Origin: Candidatus Susulua stagnicola
Lineage (GTDB): Bacteria; Omnitrophota; Gorgyraeia; Duberdicusellales; 4484-171
Direction of reading: 5' to 3'
NCBI GenBank assembly: GCA_030765735.1
Contig: JAVCBZ010000042.1
Coordinates: 1-7,630 of the forward strand
DNA length: 7,630 nucleotides
Positions 1 to 6,353 of this stretch are shown here, piece by piece (the stretch's first letter is position 1; the number at the start of each line of letters is the position of its first letter). The notes beneath the pieces are model-generated. The model was not told the DNA's origin. It searched no databases and saw nothing but the letters and a program-made list of their open reading frames with translations. The position numbers were made by a program, and so were the translations under genes.

Positions 1-342
1 ACTAGGAATATCTTCTTTAGACACATACTCAGGATTGGCTGCTGCCACTTGCATAGCCATATCTTTAACAAATTTTTTAAACACATCTGTTCGAGCAACA
101 AAGTCTGTTTCACAATTTACTTCAACCAAAGCAGCAAGATTACCTCCAAAGTGAACATAAGAATCTATACTCCCCTGTCCAGTTGTTCGTGAACCCTTTT
201 TCTCTAACATTTGTATTCCTTTACTCTTTAATATTTTCAAAGCTCCATCAAAGTTTCCCTTAGATTCGCTTAAAGCTTCTTTACAGTCATTAATCCCCAA
301 AGAAGTTAACTCTCTTAATTTTTTAATATCTGACAAACCCAT
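1..342 (-). CDS. tsf: Elongation factor Ts, N-terminal 114 codons (cut by window edge)
   Basis: EF-Ts is the guanine nucleotide exchange factor that reloads EF-Tu with GTP in the cytoplasm. The translation opens MGLSDIKKLRELTSLGINDC, the UBA-like N-terminal domain (family pattern LRE-TGAG-MDCK-AL). It continues through SYVHFGGNLAALVEVNCETD and FVAR, the conserved core motif that contacts EF-Tu, at about residues 68-91. The ATG at 342 is supported by this homology and by a strong GGGAGGA ribosome binding site 6 bases upstream. The gene follows rpsB by 54 bases on the same strand, the usual bacterial rpsB-tsf order, so it is probably co-transcribed from the rpsB promoter. The frame is open to the left edge; the C-terminal dimerisation part is outside the window. 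Position 13-16 reads TSLG rather than the common TGAG, a conservative variation. Confidence 0.97.
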   Translation of the reverse strand, partial: MGLSDIKKLRELTSLGINDCKEALSESKGNFDGALKILKSKGIQMLEKKGSRTTGQGSIDSYVHFGGNLAALVEVNCETDFVARTDVFKKFVKDMAMQVAAANPEYVSKEDIPS

Positions 343-348
343 GTCCAG

Positions 349-355
349 TCCTCCC
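349..355 (-). promoter_or_regulatory. Strong Shine-Dalgarno site of tsf
   Basis: The minus strand reads GGGAGGA followed by CTGGAC and the tsf ATG, a near-consensus ribosome binding site with good spacing. Its first two G bases are also the last two bases of the hairpin at 354-373, so folding of that hairpin could limit access to it. Confidence 0.8.
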
Positions 356-373
356 TGCCTGCCAGCAGGCAGG
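354..373. repeat. Perfect GC-rich palindrome between rpsB and tsf
   Basis: The arms CCTGCCTGC (354-362) and GCAGGCAGG (365-373) are exact reverse complements separated by two bases, giving a 9-bp stem (8 bp with a 4-base loop). It is much richer in G+C than its surroundings. On the plus strand it is followed by CTTTT and resembles a terminator, but both flanking genes run on the minus strand, where no T-tract follows. In the rpsB-tsf transcript it is a stable hairpin ending inside the tsf ribosome binding site. It could be a dispersed palindromic repeat, a translational brake or a processing site; the sequence does not decide. Confidence 0.85.
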
Positions 374-396
374 CTTTTCCTAAAAAGCTATTTACT

Positions 397-1200
397 CTAT
401 GTACTTTTTTCAATATTTTCTTCTGTAGCCTTTTTCTCTATCTTGACTTCAGAAGAAGAATCCTTTTCTGCCTCTTCTGCTGATGCAGTTTCATCTTTTT
501 CCTTGCTATCTAAAGCTTCCTTAAGCCCCTGGTTAATTGCTTCAATCAGACAAGAAGTTATATATTTTACTGACTTTATAGAGTCATCATTCCCTGGTAT
601 GGGATAATCAATAATGTCAGGGTTAGCATCAGTGTCAATTAAAGCAATAACAGGTATGCCTAATTTATTTACTTCTCTTACACAAGCAACTTCTTTTTTA
701 GGGTCAACCACAAAAACACAACCAGGAAGACCTTTTAAAGAAGTAACTCCACTATAGCTTCTCTCCATTCTCTCTATCTCACGATTTATTTTTACAACTT
801 CCTTTTTTACCATTATATCAAAGCCACCAGTCTCTCGTTTCTTTAAAAACTCTAAATACTTATCAACTCGCCTTCTAACAGTAGAAAAGTTAGTAAGCAA
901 ACCACCTACCCATCTTTCTGATACATAAGGCATACTACATGAAGAAGCAAATTCTTTCACTATGCCTCGTAATTGCTTCTTAGTAGATACAAAAAGAATT
1001 TTCTCTCCATCTTTTGCTTTTTGTTTTGCAAACTCTTTAGCTTCTTCCAACTTTTGAGCTGTTTTCTCTAAATCAATAATATAAACATTTTTCTTTTTTC
1101 CAAAAATAAATCTCTTCATTTTAGGATTCCAATGTTTACTTAAATGTCCAAAATGAACTCCATTTTCTAATAATTCTTTAATAATTTCCGGTAACGCCAT
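397..1200 (-). CDS. rpsB: 30S ribosomal protein S2
   Basis: S2 is a component of the small ribosomal subunit, located between head and body and needed for S1 binding. The 267-residue product shows the family hallmarks: GVHFGHLSKHWNPKMKRFIF near residues 14-33 with IIDLEKT after it, WVGGLLTNFSTV around 97-108, and PGCVFVVDPKKE followed by GIPVIALIDTDANPDIIDYP and IPGNDDS around 159-207. The coiled-coil insertion lies in the central part. The last 35-40 residues form a low-complexity, Glu/Lys/Ser/Ala-rich charged tail that is probably disordered and makes the protein slightly longer than many S2 proteins. The ATG at 1200 has AAAGGAGG 11 bases upstream and matches the usual N-terminus. It is first in a minus-strand unit with tsf. 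Confidence 0.98.
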   Translation of the reverse strand: MALPEIIKELLENGVHFGHLSKHWNPKMKRFIFGKKKNVYIIDLEKTAQKLEEAKEFAKQKAKDGEKILFVSTKKQLRGIVKEFASSCSMPYVSERWVGGLLTNFSTVRRRVDKYLEFLKKRETGGFDIMVKKEVVKINREIERMERSYSGVTSLKGLPGCVFVVDPKKEVACVREVNKLGIPVIALIDTDANPDIIDYPIPGNDDSIKSVKYITSCLIEAINQGLKEALDSKEKDETASAEEAEKDSSSEVKIEKKATEENIEKST

Positions 1201-1386
1201 TTTCTCTCTTGCCTCCTTTTAACTCAATTATTCAAATAAACCTAAACAATTTTATTCTAAACTTAATTATAAGATGAAAACCATCTATCCCTTAATAAGT
1301 TTAACACTATAGAAAATATCAAAAATTAACGCAGACAAAGAACTCCCTATAGAACCCTTTTTTAATCTGGCTAGCTCCACTCTCAA
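1201..1386 (-). other. Long 5' leader of rpsB
   Basis: If transcription starts from the promoter at 1393-1420, the rpsB mRNA has a leader of about 185 nt without a gene. It holds a small hairpin AGATG-loop-CATCT (1272-1286), an 8-base direct repeat CTATAGAA at 1307-1314 and 1347-1354, and a perfect -10-like TATAAT (1266-1271) that lacks a recognisable -35. Long leaders before rpsB are the place where S2 autoregulation acts in other bacteria. I did not recognise the described rpsB leader motif here, so that role is inference. Confidence 0.4.
1212..1219 (-). promoter_or_regulatory. Shine-Dalgarno site of rpsB
   Basis: AAAGGAGG on the minus strand, 11 bases before the ATG. It is a perfect anti-16S match at slightly long spacing and fixes the rpsB start. 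Confidence 0.8.
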
Positions 1387-1392
1387 ATTCAA

Positions 1393-1420
1393 AGTATATC
1401 ATATTTCCTAATATTTTCAA
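1393..1420 (-). promoter_or_regulatory. Sigma-70-type promoter for rpsB-tsf
   Basis: On the minus strand TTGAAA (1415-1420) is followed after 16 bases by TATACT (1393-1398), preceded by TG one base upstream (extended -10). Transcription would start near 1386. The -35 begins 9 bases after the stop codon of the upstream ABC transporter gene, so rpsB has its own promoter tightly packed behind that gene. Confidence 0.65.
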
Positions 1421-1428
1421 CCACTTCT

Positions 1429-3243
1429 TTACATACTAAACTGCAAGTCATAAAGCTTCTTATATAAGCTATCTGCCTCAATAAGAGTTTTATGAGTTCC
1501 AATCTCAACAATTTTGCCTTTATCAAAGACTACAACCTTATCTGCCTTTTGAACAGTAGAAAGACGATGAGCAATAATAAAAGATGTTTTCCCTTCCATA
1601 AGCATATAAAGCGCTTCTTTTATTAAGTTTTCTGACACTGAGTCAAGGTGACTAGTTGCTTCATCTAAGATTAAAATAGGTGAATTCTTTAAGATTGCTC
1701 TAGCGATTGCAATTCTTTGTTTTTCTCCTCCTGATAGTCGAAATCCTCTATCTCCAGCCACAGCATCAAATTTATTAGGAATATTCATAATAAAATCGTA
1801 AGCATGAGCTTTTTTGGCAGCTTCGATAATCTCTGCCTCAGAAGCCTTATCTTTACCATAAGCAATATTATCTCTTATTGTAGAGTTAAAAAGAATTATA
1901 TCTTGAGACACTACAGCTACAAGTGAACGTAAATCCTTTATTTTAAAATCTTTGATATTTATACCATCAATACAAATTGACCCTTTTTGAGGATCATAGA
2001 AACGAGGGATTAAACTAACTAAAGTAGATTTACCTGCTCCAGAATGGCCAACTAAAGCAACTACTTCACCTTTTTTTGCTTCTAAGTTAATTTTGCCTAA
2101 ATTAAAGTCATCATCATTATATTTAAATTCTACATCATTAAAAATAATTCCTTGATTTAAGGATTTTATCTCTCTTGGACTATCCTTTTCTTTTACCGTT
2201 GGGTCTTCTTCAAGAATATCATAAATTCTTGCTGAAGCTGTTAAGGCTTGCTGATTTATAGCATAAACATTAGAAAGTGTCTTAAAAGGTTTAATCATTG
2301 ACATTAAAAAAGCTAGGAAAGCTCCAATAACGCCAAAGGAAAGTCTTCCTGATATTACTTCATTACCAACAATCCAAAGAATTGTTACTGCACCTAATAC
2401 ACCAACAAGCTCAGTAAAAGGTGACAATACCAGCATTCTCTTTGCACTCTTTAAAGTGAATTTATAATAATCCTGATTAATTTTCTTGAATCTATCAAGT
2501 TCATAATCTTCACGGCAAAAAGACTTTACAACCTGAGCACCTTGAATAGTTTCAGCCATTAGTGAATTCAAATCAGCTATCTTTTTTTGCACTTCTAGTG
2601 AGAATCTTTTTATTTTCTTACCAATTTTTATCACTGGAAACATTATGCAAGGTAAAATAACAAAAGCGACCAAAGGCAACTGCCAAGAAATCTTAAATCC
2701 AATATAAAAAGCACAAATAGCAAAAAAGACTGCTTTCATTGACTCATAAATAAGATCTTTAAGTGCAGAGGAGATTGCATTAGTAATGATTGACACATCA
2801 TTGGTAACCCTAGCCATAAGCTCGCCAGCCTTCTTCCGTCCATAAAATTCCATAGATAAGTCCTGAAATTTAGAATAAAGTCTATTCCGCACATCTCGGA
2901 CTACGCCTTGACCGATGATACTCATTAAAAAATTTTGTAAAAAAGTAAATATTCCTTTCAATAAAAAGAGTACGGGTACAAAAATAACAATAAATTTTAG
3001 GAAAACTAAAGGCTCAATACCATTAAGCTTATTAATGAATTCGGTTAAAAAAATTGGCAATTTTCCAGGAATGACTATCGGTTTATTGGTAAGTATCCTA
3101 TCAGACAAAGGAATTATCATCCCCAGACTAACTCCTTCAAAAATAGTAGATATACCCATACAAAGTCCAGCCAAGGCTAGAGTTCCTCTATACGATTTAG
3201 CGAATTTAAGTAGCTTGAAGTATTCTTTTAAGTAGTTTTTCAC
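1429..3243 (-). CDS. msbA: MsbA-like lipid A exporter, ABC transporter with fused membrane and ATPase domains
   Basis: This half-transporter has the type IV ABC exporter architecture: six membrane helices in the first 320 residues, then one ATPase domain. It would work as a homodimer in the inner membrane; with lpxB next door, flipping lipid A-core is the likely job. Numbered from the GTG start (604 residues), hydrophobic segments lie near 20-43, 80-103, 166-208 (two) and 271-318 (two). Walker A GHSGAGKST is at 399-407, the Q-loop Gln at 447, the signature LSGGEKQ at 503-509, Walker B ILILDE at 523-528 and the H-loop His at 559 (IIAHRLSTV). All catalytic residues are present. The frame stays open to an ATG at 3354, but those 37 extra codons are not family-like and span both divergent promoters. 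GTG at 3243 gives normal family length and follows a good promoter, although no ribosome binding site is visible. Another lipid or drug substrate cannot be excluded. Confidence 0.9.
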   Translation of the reverse strand: MKNYLKEYFKLLKFAKSYRGTLALAGLCMGISTIFEGVSLGMIIPLSDRILTNKPIVIPGKLPIFLTEFINKLNGIEPLVFLKFIVIFVPVLFLLKGIFTFLQNFLMSIIGQGVVRDVRNRLYSKFQDLSMEFYGRKKAGELMARVTNDVSIITNAISSALKDLIYESMKAVFFAICAFYIGFKISWQLPLVAFVILPCIMFPVIKIGKKIKRFSLEVQKKIADLNSLMAETIQGAQVVKSFCREDYELDRFKKINQDYYKFTLKSAKRMLVLSPFTELVGVLGAVTILWIVGNEVISGRLSFGVIGAFLAFLMSMIKPFKTLSNVYAINQQALTASARIYDILEEDPTVKEKDSPREIKSLNQGIIFNDVEFKYNDDDFNLGKINLEAKKGEVVALVGHSGAGKSTLVSLIPRFYDPQKGSICIDGINIKDFKIKDLRSLVAVVSQDIILFNSTIRDNIAYGKDKASEAEIIEAAKKAHAYDFIMNIPNKFDAVAGDRGFRLSGGEKQRIAIARAILKNSPILILDEATSHLDSVSENLIKEALYMLMEGKTSFIIAHRLSTVQKADKVVVFDKGKIVEIGTHKTLIEADSLYKKLYDLQFSM

Positions 3244-3260
3244 GGCTTTAAGTTTAGAGA

Positions 3261-3289
3261 ATTCTATCACATCAATTGACTTTTCACAA
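3261..3289 (-). promoter_or_regulatory. Promoter for the msbA-like gene
   Basis: On the minus strand TTGTGA (3284-3289) is followed after 17 bases by TAGAAT (3261-3266), with TG one base upstream of the -10 hexamer. Transcription would start near 3254, giving a leader of only about 11 nt before the GTG at 3243. This is the main argument against starting the protein at 3354. It overlaps the lpxB promoter. Confidence 0.55.
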
Positions 3290-3304
3290 GGGATTTGATA
3301 GTAT
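3276..3304 (+). promoter_or_regulatory. Promoter for lpxB
   Basis: TTGACT (3276-3281) is followed after 17 bases by TAGTAT (3299-3304), with TG one base upstream of the -10 hexamer. Transcription would start near 3311 and give lpxB a leader of about 100 nt, ending in an A-rich stretch with AGGGGAT about 24 bases before the ATG, too far for an ordinary ribosome binding site. The -35 lies inside the spacer of the opposite promoter. Confidence 0.6.
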
Positions 3305-3410
3305 ATTAAACATGTAAAAGTAGAAATAGTCGGGTTAGGAAAACTAGGCAGCATTCATTTACGTATCTATAAAGAGTTCAAGGGGATAGAAAAAATAATA
3401 AAAAAATAAA

Positions 3411-4493
3411 ATGAAAAAAATAGTTATTATTGCTGGAGATAAGTCAGGTGACCTTTACGGTGGCCTTTTAAGCGAACAACTAAAGAATAAATTTACAAAT
3501 CTTGAAATTTATTCTTTTGGTGGAGACCACATGGCTAAACATTCTAAACAAATTGTTAATCTTCTCTCCCACTCAGTATGTGGCTTAGTTGAAGTCCTTT
3601 GGTCTTTAAAAAAAATTCTTAAAATATTTAAAAAAATTAAAGAAACTATCCTTGATCTTAAGCCAGATTTAATAATTTTAATAGATTTTCCTGATTTTAA
3701 TTTAAAATTAGCTAAAGAGCTTAATAAAAAATTTCCTATAATCTATTATGTTAGTCCTCAAATCTGGGCTTGGAGAAAGAGCCGAATAAAAAACATAAAA
3801 AAATACATTGATAAAATGGTAGTACTCTTTGAATTTGAAAAAACTTTCTACAAAAATGAAAATATGGATGTTTTGTATTTCGGTCATCCACTTTTAGAAA
3901 TAATTAAAAAAGAAAATACCGAATCAAAAAAGGTAATTTCATTCTTACCTGGTTCAAGAAAAAATGAGATAGATAAACATCTTCCAATAATGATTAAAAC
4001 CAAAAAAATTATTGAAAAAGAATTAGATGGCTATCAATTCAGGATAATAAGACCTCCAAATTTAGAAAAATCAATTTATGAAAAATTTTCACCCAATATC
4101 GATATAGTTGACCACTCTTACAAAGCAATTAAAGAATCACGTTTTATTATCTCCTGCTCTGGCACTGCTACAGTTGAGTTAGCCATACTAGGAGTACCCT
4201 ACCTAATAATATATAAACTTAATTTTTTAAGTTGGTATATTTTAAAGAGACTGGTAAAGCTTGATTTTGTTGGCATGGTTAATATACTTGCTGGTAAAAA
4301 AATTGTTGAAGAGTTACTTCAAAAACAAGCTACTCCTAAAAGAATAGCTTCATTAACTTTAGAATATTTAAAAAATGATAAAAAATATTCCGAGCTAAAG
4401 GAAAAATTAGAAAATATCACCAGCATGCTTTATCCCGATAATGCAACTGAAAAATTCACTAATTTTATTGGTGATTATCTAAAACTGACTTAA
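3411..4493 (+). CDS. lpxB: Lipid-A-disaccharide synthase
   Basis: LpxB (glycosyltransferase family 19) joins UDP-2,3-diacylglucosamine to lipid X (2,3-diacylglucosamine 1-phosphate), making the beta-1,6-linked disaccharide of lipid A at the inner face of the inner membrane. The 360-residue product shows the family order: AGDKSGDLYGG (8-18, family AGE-SGD-G), DFPDFN (92-97), YYVSPQIWAWRKSR (112-125), FGHPL (157-161), FLPGSRKNEI (178-187) and SGTATVE (250-256), the UDP-sugar-binding region in the C-terminal half. It is somewhat shorter than the usual 370-390. The ATG at 3411 gives the normal N-terminus MKKIVIIAGD. No ribosome binding site stands close to it; the preceding 20 bases are almost all A and T. 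It diverges from the msbA-like gene and converges with mnmG. No other lpx gene is in the window. Confidence 0.96.
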   Translation: MKKIVIIAGDKSGDLYGGLLSEQLKNKFTNLEIYSFGGDHMAKHSKQIVNLLSHSVCGLVEVLWSLKKILKIFKKIKETILDLKPDLIILIDFPDFNLKLAKELNKKFPIIYYVSPQIWAWRKSRIKNIKKYIDKMVVLFEFEKTFYKNENMDVLYFGHPLLEIIKKENTESKKVISFLPGSRKNEIDKHLPIMIKTKKIIEKELDGYQFRIIRPPNLEKSIYEKFSPNIDIVDHSYKAIKESRFIISCSGTATVELAILGVPYLIIYKLNFLSWYILKRLVKLDFVGMVNILAGKKIVEELLQKQATPKRIASLTLEYLKNDKKYSELKEKLENITSMLYPDNATEKFTNFIGDYLKLT

Positions 4494-4507
4494 AAAAAGC
4501 TCTACTG

Positions 4508-6328
4508 CTAATTAATCTTAGAAGTTTTCTTTTTCTTAATAAAATTATAAACACTTAGAATCGCTGCTGGGGTAATACCACTTATTTTTAAAGCCTGCCC
4601 TAAAGACCTTGGTTTGAATTTAGTTAATTTTTCAATAACTTCACCAGACAAAGAAGGAACTTTGCTGTAATTAACGTTAGGTATTTTTATTTTATCTAAA
4701 TTTTTTAATTCTTTTTGCCAAACTAATTCTCTACGCAAGAAACCTTCATATTTTGCTTGAATTTCAATTTCCCAACGCACTCCTAAATTTTTAACTTTTT
4801 CTTTAATCTGTTTTTCAATATCCTCAAAAGTAATTCCTGGTCGTTTCAATAAGTCAAATAAAGAAACACTTTTTCCTCCTACAACGCTCTTTTTATTTTT
4901 AATATTCTTTATTATTCTATCAATATTATTCCTCTTATCGATAACTTTAAGATAGTCATTCTCAACTAATAAACCTAACTTTCGACCGTAAGGAGCTAAT
5001 CTTAAATCAGCATTACTTTCTCTCAAAGTTAACCGAAATTCACTACGAGAAGTAAACATCCGATAAGGCTCATCAGTCCCTTTAGTAGTCAAATCATCAA
5101 TTAAAACCCCAATATAAGCTTGGTCTCTTCTTACAATAAAAGGCTTACTTTTTTTAATCTGTAATACAGCGTTTATGCCAGCAATTACCCCTTGAGCTGC
5201 CGCTTCTTCATAGCCGGTAGTCCCATTAACTTGACCAGCAAAATAAAGTCCTTTAATCTTTTTAACCTCAAGTGTTGGATAAAGTTGACGCGAGTCAATT
5301 ACACCATGCTCTATGCCATAACCTGGAGATAAAATTACTGCCTTCTCTAACCCTTCTATACTATGAATAAATTTCTTTTGAATATCTAGTGGTAAAGAAG
5401 TTGAGATACCATTAGGATAAACCTTTAATGAATCTCTTCCTTCAGGTTCAATAAAAACATGATGTCTATTGCGCTCGGGAAATTTTACTATTTTATCTTC
5501 TAGAGAAGGACAATATCGCACTCCCTTTGAAGTTATTTTTCCAGTATAAAGAGGTGAATATTTTAAATTATCTCTAATTATTTTGTGAGTTTTCTTATTA
5601 GTATAAGTTATAAAACAACTTAAACTATCCCGAGATATTTTTTTATTCAAAAAAGAAAAAGGTAAAACATTATCTTCAGACTTTTGTTCTTCCATCTTTG
5701 AGTAATCAATCGATCGATTATCTAGGCGAGCACAGGTACCGGTTTTAAAATGTTTGAATTTAATGCCTTGTTTTTTTAAACTTTTAAATAGCTCATCACT
5801 CGATTCTTCATTTAACCTTCCCCCAGAGTAACTATTCATACCAATATGAATCTTACTCTTTAGAAAGGTTCCAGCACAAATAATTACGCTCTTGCCTTGA
5901 AAAGTTTCTCCCTTATCAGTTTTGATTCCATATACTTTTTGATTTTTTATTAATACTTCTTCAACCTTAGCCTGATAAATATCAATATTCTTATTTTTTT
6001 CTAAAAATCTCCGCGCAACTTTAGGATAGGAAAGCATATCTACCTGAGCCCGAGTAGACCAAACAGCTTTTCCTTTGCTTCTATTTAAAACTCTATAGCC
6101 TAAGGCACATTTATCAGTTATTTTACCAATTAATCCACCTAAGGCATCAACTTCTCTAACTAAATTCCCTTTAGATACTCCTCCAACTGCTGGATTACAA
6201 GATAATTTCCCTATAGAATTAATATCTATAATTAACAAAAGCACAGAGCTTCCCAATTTAGCCGCAGCATTACTAGCTTCAATCCCAGCATGCCCAACAC
6301 CCACAACAATACAATCATATTTCTTCAT
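4508..6328 (-). CDS. mnmG: tRNA uridine-5-carboxymethylaminomethyl modification enzyme MnmG (GidA)
   Basis: With its partner MnmE (not in the window), MnmG uses FAD, NADH and methylene-tetrahydrofolate to place cmnm5 on the wobble uridine of certain tRNAs. The 606-residue product is of normal length. It has the FAD dinucleotide-binding loop GVGHAG (10-15), SCNPAVGG (43-50) and RYCPSLEDK (271-279) with the two conserved cysteines C44 and C273, LNRSKGKAVW (81-90), and GLYFAGQVNGTTGYEEAAAQ (360-379). YIGVLIDDL and TSRSEFRL (405-433) follow, then the C-terminal MnmE/tRNA-binding region ending LGQALKISGITPAAI. The ATG at 6328 gives the correct N-terminus but has no evident ribosome binding site. 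A possible extended -10 (TGATAAGAT, 6348-6356) without a -35 lies just upstream, including the stop codon of the RAYT gene. The last codon is 14 bases from the lpxB stop, tail to tail, with no hairpin terminator. Confidence 0.97.
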   Translation of the reverse strand: MKKYDCIVVGVGHAGIEASNAAAKLGSSVLLLIIDINSIGKLSCNPAVGGVSKGNLVREVDALGGLIGKITDKCALGYRVLNRSKGKAVWSTRAQVDMLSYPKVARRFLEKNKNIDIYQAKVEEVLIKNQKVYGIKTDKGETFQGKSVIICAGTFLKSKIHIGMNSYSGGRLNEESSDELFKSLKKQGIKFKHFKTGTCARLDNRSIDYSKMEEQKSEDNVLPFSFLNKKISRDSLSCFITYTNKKTHKIIRDNLKYSPLYTGKITSKGVRYCPSLEDKIVKFPERNRHHVFIEPEGRDSLKVYPNGISTSLPLDIQKKFIHSIEGLEKAVILSPGYGIEHGVIDSRQLYPTLEVKKIKGLYFAGQVNGTTGYEEAAAQGVIAGINAVLQIKKSKPFIVRRDQAYIGVLIDDLTTKGTDEPYRMFTSRSEFRLTLRESNADLRLAPYGRKLGLLVENDYLKVIDKRNNIDRIIKNIKNKKSVVGGKSVSLFDLLKRPGITFEDIEKQIKEKVKNLGVRWEIEIQAKYEGFLRRELVWQKELKNLDKIKIPNVNYSKVPSLSGEVIEKLTKFKPRSLGQALKISGITPAAILSVYNFIKKKKTSKIN

Positions 6329-6353
6329 AGTTTTGTTAGATATTTTTATCTTA

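Noticed and set aside
354..378. Hairpin followed by CTTTT, an apparent intrinsic terminator
   Set aside because: The T-tract is on the plus strand, where no gene ends; on the coding strand there is no T-tract after the stem.
341..607. Open frame of 88 codons on the plus strand
   Set aside because: It is antisense to the 3' part of rpsB and the rpsB-tsf spacer; its protein is Ser/Phe-rich and unlike any family.
2915..3235. Open frame of 106 codons on the plus strand
   Set aside because: It lies entirely antisense to the membrane domain of the ABC exporter, whose motifs are unambiguous.
3311..3316. ATGTAA start-stop at the predicted lpxB transcript start
   Set aside because: A minimal start-stop could matter in a leader, but six bases are easily chance and the transcript start is only predicted.
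4494..4507. Bidirectional terminator between lpxB and mnmG
   Set aside because: Only 14 bases separate the stops and no GC-rich inverted repeat is present there.
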